Positions 34,621-46,039 are shown, counted from the first letter of the stretch. The stretch: DNA of 64,000 nucleotides from Takakia lepidozioides (GCA_030704615.1 CM060731.1:28584001-28648000); one strand, 5' to 3'. Notes: generated from the letters alone by a model not told the origin. A program made the numbers and translations.

Positions 34621-34792
34621 CTAAGCCCCGAGCTACACGTCAATAAAACATCACAACGATGATGTCAGCCAAGTTAGCTTCAAGGTGAAGACTCCACATT
34701 CAATGTACCTGACACACGCTAAGGAGGGAGGAGCACCACACATCAGTATATATAGCTACACTTCCAGTACTCTTGCATCTTGTATTGGCAGT

Positions 34793-35194
34793 ATGGAGTC
34801 ACAGGAACTAGATACATTGGAGTTGTCGCTTACCCAGCTACCAGATCAGCCATTTCAACTCTCATGACCTTCAACATTACGCCGACGCTCTCGAGACGAT
34901 GGGCCACCAATGCGACGTGTACTTCCTCGTCTGAACCCCGTACGACGGCAAGTGGAGCCTACTCGAAATTCGATAATTCTGTTGGAGGTTGAGGCTTCGA
35001 ACTCAGAGGGCAACGAAATCATGTTTGAAGGCAGCTTCGAAAATCAGAATGCTCAAATCACTGCGTGGTCCCAAGTTCAAGGTGTTGGACATTATCGATG
35101 GTTGCAGGGACTTATAAATCATTTGAGTCAAGAACGAAGAGCCGAATACTTGGCAAGTACCATTTGCCGGATTTTGGATTTTCTCCAACTCTAA
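34793..35194 (+). pseudogene. Extra sense frame before the 3' LTR of the nested chromovirus
   Basis: From the ATG at 34793 a 134-codon frame runs to 35194 with one TGA (34865-34867) after 24 codons. It starts MESQELDTLELSLTQLPDQP and later reads WSQVQGVGHYRWLQGLINHL. A TATATATA box lies at 34747-34754, 39 bp upstream of the ATG, with cttccagtactcttg wording like that of the LTR promoter. I do not recognise the product. Extra frames between pol and the 3' LTR are known in some plant Ty3/gypsy lineages. Internal re-initiation downstream of the TGA (ATG at 34910) would give 94 residues. Confidence 0.5.
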
Positions 35195-35250
35195 GCAAGT
35201 CCAAGATTTTACCGCTCCTCGAGGAACGCGGCGCTAGAGGAGGGGGGTGA

Positions 35251-35848
35251 TGTCACGGACATAGCCCAAAATAAATTACCAGGAGTAAATACCAGAAGTT
35301 ATCAAGTTACCATGTTATCGAAAGTTATCATGACTTACCGTGATTTATCATGATCTACCATGATTTACCATTACTTACCAAATTACCAAGAGTAACTTGG
35401 GAAACTACTCAGGAAGCTTTCTTTGGAGGAAACTTCTCCATCAAGATACCTCATTTGTTTAAGGAAGCTTCTCCATCAAGAAACCTTTGTTTAATCTTGG
35501 AAACTTTTCCAGCAAAAAACCTCCATAGGAGAAGCTTCTTGGGGAAGCTTCTTAGTAGCCAGTATATATAGGAGGCGAGACTGGACACTCTTCAGTCTCG
35601 CCAACACCAGTTCAAGCTACTTTTGTTTCCAGTTCCCAGTACTCTAGCCCAGTTTCCAGTATCTGGTACTCCAGTCCAGTTTCCAGCATTCCAGTATTCA
35701 AGTCGTATTCCAATATCTTGTTATAAAGATCGTCTTGATTCCTATTTACTCATCGTGCATTCGGCCACGCCGACCTTGACTTCTTGTCTAGCATTGTACC
35801 TCTAGTTTTATCTCTTGTTTGTGTTCAATCATGTTTTCGTCCTTGACA
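35251..35848 (+). repeat. 3' LTR of the nested chromovirus
   Basis: It matches 30916-31572 over its length but is 59 bp shorter, mainly from lost copies of the short CCAGT-type repeats and a deletion near 35720. The purine tract sits just upstream. Confidence 0.9.
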
Positions 35849-36960
35849 ACACCGGTGGTGCAAGTTGTTTCCTTGCCATTGTTGTGGGACACAATGGAGG
35901 AGATGTATGGAGCCACCAAGGGGCCACACAGGTACTCTGGGGCGGTGGGCACCATCGAGTTGAATGACTTTATCCAAGAGTTTGATAGTTGGTGTGACTT
36001 GCAGCAAATGCGCAATCCACAACTGTTTACGCCTTTCATGGCATGGAAGGGGTTGTTTCAGCACCTTGAGGGGCCGCCCATGGATGATTACCATGAGTTT
36101 ATGTGGGGGCATGATGTTGAGATCGAGGAGTGGAGGATGTATTTTTTTAGCTATTACATTTGTAGCTAACATCTGTAAGTCATTTTACAATATCACTATT
36201 CATAATTTGTAGGCACTAGAGGGACAATGGCAGCAGCCACACCGGCAACAGTGGGGCTAGTGGTACAGAGACTGAGACGTCCACCCAAGTCACTGCTGCA
36301 CCAGCACCAATGCCCGTGCCTGCCTTCAACCCTGCTGTGGAGTTCTTCGAAGAGTTGAGAAGGAACTACCAAGGGGTGAGGACAGAGAAGTTGAGGAGCT
36401 TGCAAGAGTTCCAACGGAAGTCTACTAAGAGCTTGAGGGAGGCTTTTACTCGCATGAGGCGCTTGATAAATCTAACCCAAGGGGTTACGGAAGCTCAGGC
36501 AGTCCAATTCTGGTATGGGATATTGGGCAAGGAGCTGAGGAGAAGGATGCGGGATGCAACTCTCCTACAAGTGGCCCAACCCACCTTAGCAAATGTGTGG
36601 GGATAGAGCGGATAGAGCTCAACATGGTGGAGGAACGAGTGGTCATGGTGGGATTTGCTAAGGAGACACCACGGGGTAGTGGTGCTCTTAGTTTGCCACT
36701 ACCCCAACGTGCTCAAGGCAACAAGGAGGCTCAAATGAAGCCCGAGGAAGGACGGAGAGGATCTCAGATGCCGGGATCTCTCTATTCATTTGTAGGCCAA
36801 CAATGGGCGGATGTGGTGTGCTGGACCCCATGTCAAGAAGAATTGCCCAGAGGGATATAATGGGTTGGCACAGGCACAGCCTACACAGTTGTAGTGTGGG
36901 CATTGTGGGAAGTACGGGCATGGAGAAGCCCAGTGCTATGGTTTTGATCCTGAGTTGCGC
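35849..36960 (+). pseudogene. Old retroelement gag, 3' part with CCHC zinc knuckle
   Basis: Gag-like text resumes right after the nested LTR: GTIELNDFIQEFDSWCDLQQ and HLEGPPMDDYHEF. An apparent AT-rich insertion lies at about 36140-36215. Then come VEFFEELRRNYQGVRTEKLR, REAFTRMRRLINLTQGVTEA and FWYGILGKELRRRM, a stop near 36602, frame changes, and the knuckle CGHCGKYGHGEAQC (36895-36936). It is clearly a different and older family from the nested element. No matching pol was found downstream. Confidence 0.7.
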
Positions 36961-37204
36961 CTAGGCCAATTCCAAGGGAACAATGGTAGGCGGGGGTGAG
37001 GTGGAGCAACACAGAGAGGACGAGGTGGCCAGGCACGAGGTGCAGGCCAAGAGCAAGCTCAACATGGCCAGGGACGTGGAGGTCAGGGTGTTGATCAAGG
37101 CATGGGCAACAGGCTTCAGCAGCTAGAGTAGAGGCTCGCTGCCATGGCCACAGCTCAGGTGGTACCGGCTCCAAGGCCGGATGGTCCACCTCCTGCTCCT
37201 GAGG

Positions 37205-37480
37205 GATGAGACATGGGAGGCATGGGATTCATGTGCGGGGTAGCACTACACTAATGAGGGGTGCCACTGTCACTACCACTATGTGTGGGCCACCACGACC
37301 ACTAGTGAGAGGAGCCACTACCACTACCACTATGGGTGGGGCACCATTACCACTAATGAGGGCAACACTACCACTAGTGCAGGTGGAATCTGCTGCTGCC
37401 TTGACTCAAGGAGCAGCACGAGTTCCTGAGCCACGAGGTGCAGAGGTGGAGTTGGATCCACAGCATGGGGAGGCAAGCCG
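37205..37480 (+). repeat. Degenerate CCACTA-type tandem repeat
   Basis: Repeated ccactaccactatg and caccattaccactaatgagg words, a Thr/Leu-coding repeat if read in frame. It probably belongs to the decayed element upstream. Confidence 0.5.
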
Positions 37481-37559
37481 TTAGGCCAGGCTTCCTCAGT
37501 CATTCACATTGGCGGAGACAATGTCGACACCATCTATGGTCCTCGAAGGGGTGGTCTTT

Positions 37560-38620
37560 ATCCAGTACCAACGGTGTGAAATGATCCTTTGCCTTGCGCC
37601 ATGCTTCAATATACAATGGTCTGTTTACATATGCTGAAGTGCCCAAGACTCTCTCTGATGGTTGGAATTTGGGTAATTCCCAGTGGGTATCCTTGTCAAT
37701 GCTCTGATATCACTGCCAGCTTGCCCGCATTGTGACGAACATCATGTACAAATAGCTGCCAATGTAAAAGCTTGGGCAGCCCATTACCACATCAACTGCT
37801 GGGGTGGGGTTGATCTTCAATTGTCCCACTGCCCACATGTAAGCTACCAACTCCTTGTACTCTAGGGGAGCTTGGCGCCAGAATTCTACCAACTCTGCTT
37901 CTGACCATGTCTCATCTTTGCCAATTGGCCGCATTCTGTATGTCAAGGGTATGAGCGTTTGATTGACTAGATGCAGCTGGCCTAATGATTTGCAGGGGCT
38001 TAAGGCCTTGAGTACATTTTCCAACATGTCTGGGATTTGCTGGGGCGGAATGATCATCATCTTAAAGTATTCTTCTGAATACTTGAACCATTCCCCATCT
38101 CGTTTGCATGGCATGATGTGAAAATCGTCCACTGCTGCCGAAGCTGATGCCACAAGAATGCACAGTGGTTATCCCTTGGTTGGATGGCCCTGCTGTGGCC
38201 TGTAGTTGCGCCCCTTCAAGCTATGGTGGTTGTATTGCTGGTAGCGTCTGTGCTGGTGTTGTTGTTGTTGATTATACTTGTGCTCCCTGTTCTTATTCAT
38301 GGTCGTGTTCCTCCTGTTGATCCTCGTCCATTAGCTCTTCTTGTTCTGTAATTGCCTCGTGAATGTCTGTCACCAATTTGCCAGGGGTGTTCCTAAGTTG
38401 CCTGGTAATTGATTTGTCAGTATGCATGAAAGAGGCCCAGCATCCCGCTGTTTGCATGTGAGTCTAGCATCTTGTGGAGATAAAGAGGTAACCCTTTTCG
38501 TCGATTCCACCCATGCACAATCAAGGAGGGCAAACATGTAGTCTGTTCTCCATCTTGTATTGTCTGCCATCATAGCAGATAATTTCACATATGCCATAGT
38601 CAGCACCCTAGAGGTGCGAT
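37560..38620 (-). pseudogene. Unrecognised decayed coding region
   Basis: On the minus strand, two islands read like real protein. One (38606-38370) begins LTMAYVKLSAMMADNTRWRT. The other (38153-37710) includes PCKRDGEWFKYSEEYFKMMI, LIPLTYRMRPIGKDETWSEA and YKELVAYMWAVGQLKINPTP. They are joined by frame-broken Gln/His-rich sequence. I recognise no domain. The position next to old gag sequence makes a transposon origin likely. Confidence 0.4.
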
Positions 38621-38649
38621 TCCCTCGGAGGGTTCCGATCCTTCATCTT

Positions 38650-39536
38650 CCTCCTTCCACCTGCTTCACTTTTGTTGGTGGTTTATTACTTGATACTGCA
38701 AATGAATGAAATCCACAAATTCTGCTGCTTCAGTTGCTTTGCGGAGTTGTACAATCAGACTCGGGGCTATCATGAGTTGGGTACTTCATATCAGAAACTG
38801 GTCGCTTCTCGTTACACTGACGGAAGTGTTCTATAATACACACGTGTAAAGTGGGCTCCGGTGAATATTACTGAAAGGCACAGAGAAGGAAGGTGGAGAA
38901 AATGCCACATGGGCCGCGAGTGCAATTGTGGGGCATTGCGTATTTGCGCGAAAGCCGGAAGCGTCTATGGCGGGGCACTCTTTCTTCCTCGTAGCACGGT
39001 AGCTGTAATCTCTTACCTGGGGCAACTGAAGTTTCGATTTAAGCTGCGTTTTTTCTAGGTGTGGTGTTTTTGCGGAGAGTACTTGCACTTCCCTCCACTG
39101 CTTGTTTTATGGTTGCGTGTGATTTGATTCTTTGTTGCGAGCTTGTCTCGTCTTTTTTGGGAGTCAGAAGCTTCGATTGGAGCCTGTGATATTGACATCA
39201 TTGAAGTAGTTGACTTGGGTTTCATCTTATTAGAGAGGCAGGTACATTGTGTTGTCTTTCTTCTCTGTTTATGGTTCGGTGGCAGCACAGCTTGTATGTT
39301 GTTTGAGATAATTCTTTACTCCTATGAGAAGGAACGAGCCACATTGCTTGGTGTAACTGGCAGGCTAACAAGGTTGTCGAGTAGCGAATGCTGCTTGTCG
39401 TCCCTGTCTTGAATTACCTCTGCTCATTCCTATTTCTTCTGTGTCAGAGGGCTTGCATCTGGGATTGACAGAGCAAGTTCACTGAGAAGATTACGGAGTG
39501 AGACGCTTGTTGCCTATCGACTCTGAAGAAGCGTTC
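38650..39536. other. Upstream region of the Cys-rich zinc protein gene
   Basis: No supported coding sequence. It probably includes promoter and leader; an upstream leader exon is possible but was not resolved. Confidence 0.4.
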
Positions 39537-39851
39537 ATGTCGCCGGGGGTAGTATTAACACAGGTGGCTCAGGGTCTCGGAGTTTTGGCTGGCATCTGGG
39601 CAGTTAAGTCAATTCTAAATGCACAGCAGGACGAGCCGATGACAGGTGGTTTTCCGAGATGTCCTTCATGCAATGGGTTGAGAAAAGTGCCATGCTTATG
39701 CACGAGGTGGTCAGATAATGATGTCGGCTGCAGGACCTGCAGCGGGACAGGCATGATGAGATGCAGCAGTTGCGGAGGGTCGGGGACAGGAAGACCCATA
39801 CCTGTAGAGATTCGTGCTTCGAACAATCGAGGAGGAAGCCAAAGGACCTAG
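39537..39851 (+). CDS. Small Cys-rich DnaJ-type zinc-finger protein
   Basis: The frame starts at the ATG at 39537 and gives 104 residues. The N-terminus is hydrophobic (VVLTQVAQGLGVLAGIWAVK), possibly a membrane anchor or part of a transit peptide. The core has four Cys pairs, Cys42/45, 53/55, 65/68 and 76/79 (CPSCNG, CLC, CRTCSGTG, CSSCGGSGTG). This resembles the CxxCxGxG zinc modules of DnaJ and of plant BSD2/ORANGE-like proteins, without a J domain. Such proteins often act as chaperone-type factors in plastids; that role is inferred here. GTG or an unseen upstream exon could add residues. A tandem-repeat region follows within 250 bp. Confidence 0.75.
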   Translation: MSPGVVLTQVAQGLGVLAGIWAVKSILNAQQDEPMTGGFPRCPSCNGLRKVPCLCTRWSDNDVGCRTCSGTGMMRCSSCGGSGTGRPIPVEIRASNNRGGSQRT

Positions 39852-40091
39852 AGTTAGCTACATACTCATAAGTTCTTCCGCACAGTGGTGTTTCTTTTGC
39901 TCTCTCATTGATATTCACAGGTCTCACGGTAATCCACCAATCTGTTCATCAACTCTGCTTCTCTGCAGTGTATAACCACTTAATTGGTTGTCCTAGATGT
40001 AGCGGGGTTTTATGCGTTCAGTAACAACCTAATAAAGTATTACTGTAATCTAGAGACAGGCTTTCATTGGAATTGTGACAGGAAGGGATAC

Positions 40092-40425
40092 TTCAGTAAT
40101 TCAGGAGAGGATGATCGTAGGTGTCTCCCCATTCAGTATGACGTTGAAGCCGGCAAAGTAAGCGAAGCTTTTGCTGGAGGAAGGTATACATTCAGTAATT
40201 CAGGAGAGGATGATCGTAGGTCTCTCCCCATTCAGTATGACGTTGAAGCCGGCGGCAAAGTAAGCGAAGCTTTGCTGGAGGATAGCCACATTGGAATTGT
40301 GACAGGAAGGGATACATTCAGTAATTCAGGAGAGGATGACAGTAGGTCTCTCCCCATTCAGTATGACGTTGAAGCCGGCAAAGTAAGCGAAGCTTTGCTG
40401 GAGGATAGCCACATTCAGAGAATGG
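40092..40425 (+). repeat. Three frame-preserving tandem repeats
   Basis: The unit ttcagtaattcaggagagga begins at 40092, 40191 and 40317, so the periods are 99 and 126 bp, both multiples of three. The plus-strand frame stays open across all units and into the flanks (39984-40487). Each unit would encode FSNSGEDDxRxLPIQYDVEA followed by GKVSEA. There is no in-frame ATG upstream, so it may simply lie in the 3' UTR of the zinc-protein gene. Confidence 0.8.
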
Positions 40426-40489
40426 CCAGATGCCTCACATTCAGAGGATGGCAACATTGTTTACAAGTAACATACCTGATCATATAGGT

Positions 40490-42560
40490 GGCGATGATCA
40501 CTGATTTGCAAGTACTGGTCCAAGGATCAACCAGCAAGATCAATCAATTTGAGGTTGATACCTTTCTGATTTGCTAATGGAAGTGGCAAACTTTTGCACA
40601 TGTGTGCAGGAATGCCTCTTTGGTCTATGTTTGGAGCACTTGCAACCAATGTCTGCTGTGTGCTATGGGTGTCTGCTTGCACTATTGTGGTGCAATCAAT
40701 CTGTTTCCCAACAGTAGATCAGTCTTACAGAGTACACAGTTTGACTTCCTATGAGAACACGTTTGCTGCATGTGCAACCACTCGACCTGCATAGTCTCCC
40801 TGAAACCAGCTCTCTTCATAGTGTTTCATCTTCATCTTCCCAACCCACCATATGGTTGGTCAACTGGCCCTTAACTTCATCCATCAGGTGGCAATTCAAA
40901 GTGCCCAAAAGCAGTAGAATCACAAGACAACACTTCAGACTTAATATAACTGCTGCTTACCTGTGAAGACATGCAGGAAAGACCGAGTGCAACCTGACCA
41001 CATGCATTCTTGAACACAAATTGGTTTTCGCTCATGATGAGATATATCACCATGACAGCCTAGCAAACTCTGAACGCACATTTGAGAGGTAACCTGTGAT
41101 AGCCATGTCCAAGGTAAAGACTAGCACTAGAGTTTCCAAAGACTAGCACATACATAGGCATCAGGACAAAACACAACGAAAAGTCCCATGGAAGACCAGA
41201 CAATACAAAGAGGAAGAAACCCAGGATCGTCAATTTAAGAGTATGGGACGAATGTACAACAATAACCAGCTGATATTACACAATGCTGATTTCTTCAATT
41301 CACTTAGGGTGAGATGGATAGAAAAGGTGAAGGCCCATTGGCCTATCTCAACCACCGGTTATGCCCAAGCCAATGATTCTGCATGGATATGGATGCAGCC
41401 GTGTATACATGAACTCCATACAAGTGACCTTCAACAACAGCATATTTCCAGCCAAGTATCTACCTTCTGCCTGCCAACATTCCTATCCTAAGGCAAATGG
41501 CTCACATGTTTCATCTGCACAATCGTCCTCACAAAGGGAAGCAATGTCCTTGTCAAAGGGGTCCAGCCAGTTTAATTCTGCACTTAGATCCAAGAGAACC
41601 TGTCCATGACAGCTGCACAAAGCAGGATCCAGCCATCTACTGTAGATTGAAAGACCTCGTGGGAGATTTGTTTCCTGAAAAAAATCTTAGGATGATGGGC
41701 GCTCGAGACAACATTTACCTCACTTATTTTCCCCCTGCCCATGCTTATCTGGAAACTCAAGCCTAACAGTTCTCAAGCAGCTTCCCCAGTTTGGAAACTT
41801 CTAGATAACATGGAGAACAGGATACCCAACCAAATTTTTTTGGGCTTAGCCCACATGACCTGCACAACATCTCTACAAATGTAACCTTCAAAACCAGCAG
41901 ATTTGCTGCCAAACTTCAACCTTCATCCACAGCAACCAGCCATGGTAGTCATACAGAACTGACCGAGAGTTTTCACATACTTAAGGTACTATACATGGAT
42001 CTCTTCTATGTCCGCCTGCTCCTCCTTAGAAAGCTCAGTTATGCTCCCCTGGCAGGGTACATCCATTTTCAAACATCTTATTGAACTCCAGAGGATCTGC
42101 CTATCGCAGATCACCACCGGTGCAGGCTCCAGCCATTCCCTATCGTCTTGATGTCCCAGAAATTTCTCCATTGAAAACAAAAACTTGAACTCTTAAGATG
42201 ATCGGTAATACAGACAACATTCCCCCACACTTATGCAGGCCCCGCTGGCCGGCGTGAATAACTACTGGAAGCTGGAGTCTAGCCTACAAACTAACCACGC
42301 TAAAGTTAGTCTCTGCGAGCGAAATCCAAAAGATGCAACGGCTTTCAAAAGGGGTCTGCCCACTCGGCAACCCTTCCCTATACAAAGCGAGTACCACGCC
42401 CAAGATATGCTCATAACAAGGGGGCATGGCTCTCAGGATTCGATCATTCAAGCACAATCATTCACGGATTCATGGCTCTCATAGATCGGTCATTCAAGTA
42501 CTCTGATTTTCAGTAAGTCTAGCATCTAGAAGACTACTAAGAAGATGTCGCAACTTGCCA
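40490..42560. other. Intergenic between the repeat array and the AP2/ERF gene
   Basis: No recognisable coding sequence. It includes the 3' flank of the minus-strand AP2/ERF gene; scattered short open frames show no motif. Confidence 0.45.
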
Positions 42561-42564
42561 CCAC

Positions 42565-42957
42565 TTAAGCACTCAACCTTGCCTTCTTTGCAGCAGATGT
42601 TGCCCTTTGCTTGACGACAGCGGCGAAATTCTCCCAAGGGAGGTCCGGGGGCAGGGCCTGAAGAGAAGTTGGTGAATCGGCAAAATTGTAAGGAATTTTC
42701 TTCTTAGTGTAAAAGATGCCCACATCGTACGCCCTAGCAGCTTCCTCCGCCGTCTCGTATGTCCCCAGCCATATCTTCCGCTTCTGCGAAGTGGGCCGGA
42801 TCTCTGTAACCCATTTGTTAAGCTCCGGCCGATGCCGCACTCCTCTATACGAAGACCCCGCCTCTGCGCCATGAGACTCCGGCTCCCATGGTTGATTTAG
42901 ATCTATATCTATATTCCTCACAAGCGGTGATGACGACGGTGCTGCCTGTAGAAGCAT
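42565..42957 (-). CDS. AP2/ERF transcription factor (DREB-like), intronless
   Basis: A single frame of 130 residues begins at the ATG at 42957; upstream codons continue open, but only from a GTG. The AP2 DNA-binding domain spans about 37-93: [38 protein letters not shown], then [12 protein letters not shown]. Val at domain position 14 is the DREB-type residue, but position 19 is Pro rather than Glu, and the usual GxxAxLNFP tail is replaced by KKKIPYNF. An N-terminal IDIDLNQPW is close to the DLNxxP repression motif without matching it exactly. The Lys/Arg-rich C-terminus may aid nuclear import. As a nuclear DNA-binding regulator it would be expected to recognise DRE/GCC-type elements; its targets are unknown. 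Confidence 0.85.
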   Translation of the reverse strand: MLLQAAPSSSPLVRNIDIDLNQPWEPESHGAEAGSSYRGVRHRPELNKWVTEIRPTSQKRKIWLGTYETAEEAARAYDVGIFYTKKKIPYNFADSPTSLQALPPDLPWENFAAVVKQRATSAAKKARLSA

Positions 42958-43643
42958 GCCCCTCCTCCTACTACACCCCCCCTCCTTCTCCACAAAGTCA
43001 ACCGCACCACACACCCCAACGAACAATCTTCGCTCCTCTCCCTCTCCCTCCTTCACTCTCCCTTCTTCAGGTCTCGCTCAAAACTCCCTCCTTGTCTCTG
43101 CTCTCTCCCTCCTATCTCTGCCCAGATTTCAGCACCGACACAGCCACAACCGACACCCACGGAATGAGCTCCGTAGCGACGCAGACGCTGTGAGCATCTT
43201 GCGAAGGGGACCACAACAGCAAAGAGGCTCTGCGGCCGAAAGCGACAGCTGGGGTTTGACTGCTGGGTGGCTGTGCGGGTGTGCGGGGCGGGTCGCGGCA
43301 TTTAACTCTGCGACCCGCCCTGCTCGCTGCGCGCACCCCCATCTCTCGCAGCGCTGCCCGGGCGCCTCATCGCCGACATGTGGCGATGGCGCTGAGGCCG
43401 GCGCAGGCCACGCGTTGGGCCGTTCGCGGCCTGCAACCAAACTGCCACCCACATCCAGCGGTGTCGATGCATCATTCTTTGCTTGCAAGGCTTGCAACCC
43501 TGCGTCAAGCTGTCGGGGCGGTGGTTCGATCCCATCGCCTCCTTCGGATCCATTTTGGCTCCGAATGTTTGCGGTTACCGTGCTTTCTATTTCGAGGAAA
43601 AACCAGAGACTCAGTGCTTCTCAGGGAGTCGCTCAGATTCGCA

Positions 43644-43748
43644 AGACTTGCAGTAGTCGGTAAATATTTTCGACTTCTCTTATGATCTTTACGAAAGACT
43701 TGCAGTAGTCGGTAAATATTTTCTGACTTCTCTTATGATCTTTACGAA
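43644..43748. repeat. Tandem duplication of 52/53 bp
   Basis: The unit agacttgcagtagtcggtaa through atgatctttacgaa occurs at 43644-43695 and 43696-43748, differing only by an inserted t. It lies about 700 bp upstream of the AP2/ERF start, in its probable promoter region. Confidence 0.85.
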
Positions 43749-43759
43749 AACTGTTTTGA

Positions 43760-45345
43760 CGTGAAACAAACCGCTTGCGGTTTGTCCGGAGGTGACCATT
43801 CAACTACGTTTGAAAAAGTGAAACAAAGCTGTATGGTGAAAGCGGATCTATAGGGTCCAATAGTTATTTGGAAAGAAGTTTCCCTTTTAAAAAACAGAAA
43901 AAAAAGAAGTTAGGTAAGTTGTTGCGATTAAGTGGTTCCACTTGACGTTTTAAAAAAAAAACAAATAACAGAGGACGGCAGCCTGCGCCTCATTCTATTG
44001 GCTCGAGATCAGGGAATGAAGCCGCGGTTTATTTTGGAATTATTTCCCATTATTGAAGTATATTTGTATACAAATATAAAGCTGTGTGTTAGGTGAGAGC
44101 TTGTCCAAACCGGCAAACAACTGTTGGGATCACGAATGGTGAGCTCCATGGTTTGATTGGAGCGTAGTGATCTGTCGGTACGGCACGGGCACTTGCAGTT
44201 TTATCTTTGCAGTATATGACAATATCATTGTTCGGTCAGTTTTCCTACTACCGTGCTGATAGCTTGTAAGCTATACGACAATCAAATTTCAGAGAAAAAA
44301 TATTATATACAAAAGAACCAATCATTCATTGTATATCGTCTGATTTTTTTCTTCTATTCGTCCATAAACAAGATTTTTTTTGTTTTTGATTGTGGACTGA
44401 GGTACTAGGTAACCTGACAACACATTGTTTGGTAAGGACTCACTTAATAAATTGGGTACACATCACTACAATGGGCCGCGGAAAAGCCATGTTTGTCCAA
44501 GTCTTGGCCTACAAATGTCCCTTCCCTTATCTGCAATCCTCGGCCTTTATCTATTAATCTAATGCATATCTCTTTCACAAAGGCACGTATGTTCGTGTGT
44601 TCCACCTCACCCCCAGAGTTGCCTAGCTGCCTATCATTCCACAACCCCATCCATCCGGGTAAATCGTCAGACGCTGGTGGTCATCCAACGATGGTCTTTT
44701 GCCATCAGTCCATTCACATTGCTTTGTTGTAGTCCCATTGACATGGGTCTCCTTGGCCCATAGTCGCCTTAGCCATCCTTTACGATCATGCTATAGACGC
44801 AAGATTGACATTCATGCAAAATGAAGCTCCATAATCCAAGAAGAGAAACGATTAGTCCCATTAATAAAGCGGTCGAGTTTAAAATGTTTACTGCATACCA
44901 GATTCCATGATGGTCTACTGTGGGCTCGTTTACATAACGGTCTACTTAGGTGTTCATTGGTCTTCTTTTTTGTATAGTATTACTTGATTCTACTGTGATC
45001 CCACACATACATATAACTTATGTATCGAATTTCATTTATCTCTACATCTACATCATTGACAATGAAGGCATTTGGGTGCCATTGTGGTGAATATGACAAT
45101 ATGTTATCCCCGCAAGGTTGTATATGACAACCTAATGAGATCGCAACAAACTACCATGGGTGGGTTCTATAGATCCCAACCAAATGAGATCCTCTGGAGC
45201 CCAACCCCCACATGAGCAATAGCCACAAGATGAAGTGGCTCTTAGTTAGGGCACCATGATTCCCTTCAACCATGTGTTGAACACCATCAATGTGTACATA
45301 TGAAACCGCTTATGTCAAGCACTTTATGTAATGATATTTAATATT
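43760..45345. other. Gene-free AT-rich stretch
   Basis: No coding sequence or recognisable repeat pair was found. A few short A- and T-runs are present. Confidence 0.45.
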
Positions 45346-45382
45346 TTACGCCCCCCCCCCAAGGAAACGTACTACAAGTATA

Positions 45383-45501
45383 GAGGAAGGCCCTGAGTGG
45401 AGGGCGGTACAGCCGGTGCTCCTTGAATTTTATGCCCAGCGGTACCGCCCTCGGCCCTATGGCAAAAAATTCAAGAGGCGCCCGACATGAGGGTCTTCCT
45501 C
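45383..45501. repeat. Foldback segment with interleaved inverted repeats
   Basis: An outer arm gaggaaggccctgag (45383-45397) pairs with about 45487-45501, and gagggcggtac (45400-45410) pairs exactly with gtaccgccctc (45442-45452). A third arm, ctccttgaatttta, pairs with aaaaattcaagagg. A ten-C run lies just upstream (45351-45360). Probably a small foldback transposon remnant. Confidence 0.5.
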
Positions 45502-46039
45502 TGCGAAAAGAAATGGGATGATTTGTTTTTACTTTCATCGTTTCTTTTGATGATGAAAAGAAATGGGACTAGTGAAGGAAAAGATCTTGGAGGTACAAGA
45601 TAAGGAAAATGTCGCACCTGTGCATTACACAGATCCGCCGGGTCCGGGTTTTCTTTTGGAACCAAGTCCAGGTCCGGATCTAGCTTTTTGAAATTTAGAA
45701 AATCCAGGTCCGGGTTCGGATCCGGGTAGTTGCTGGAAAATATTAGCGGGTTCAGGGGCTCGGATCCGGGTTCGAATTAATTGATTAAATGAATTAGGAA
45801 AAAAATATTTGTGGCTGGAAAAGAAACTAAATCCTAATGGTGAATTTTATCTTAAGATATATTCCTTCAAAATGTTCCATGAATATATATGGCTCATTCA
45901 TAAACTACACGCATGATGACACAAGAATTAAAATAGAATGTGAATTCCATTCTTCGATATCAATTCTTAAACATGTTAATATGACGCCCAAGGAAGCATA
46001 AATTGTGGTGTCACTTGACCTTGGGGACTACGGCCTTCG

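Larger units (their letters stand above)
30916..35848 (+). mobile_element. Nested Ty3/gypsy chromovirus with both LTRs, internally deleted
   Basis: A 4,933-bp element with LTRs starting TGTCACGGAC and ending TTGACA. The flanks are acaca (30911-30915) and acacc (35849-35853), a 5-bp duplication with one mismatch. Internal order: gag with CCHC knuckle, protease, reverse transcriptase, a jump to the integrase C-terminus and chromodomain, an extra frame, a purine tract (gaggagggggg, 35237-35247) and the 3' LTR. RNase H and the integrase zinc finger and core are absent. With stops and frameshifts besides, it could move only with helper proteins, if at all. Confidence 0.9.

Noticed and set aside
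40092-40425. CRISPR-like array
   Set aside because: Repeats are long, nearly contiguous and in a plant genome; there are no uniform spacers or cas genes.
42956-43663. 235-codon plus-strand frame upstream of and antisense to the AP2/ERF gene
   Set aside because: GC-rich, Ser/Pro-biased and without domains; it overlaps the promoter and start of a well-supported minus-strand gene.
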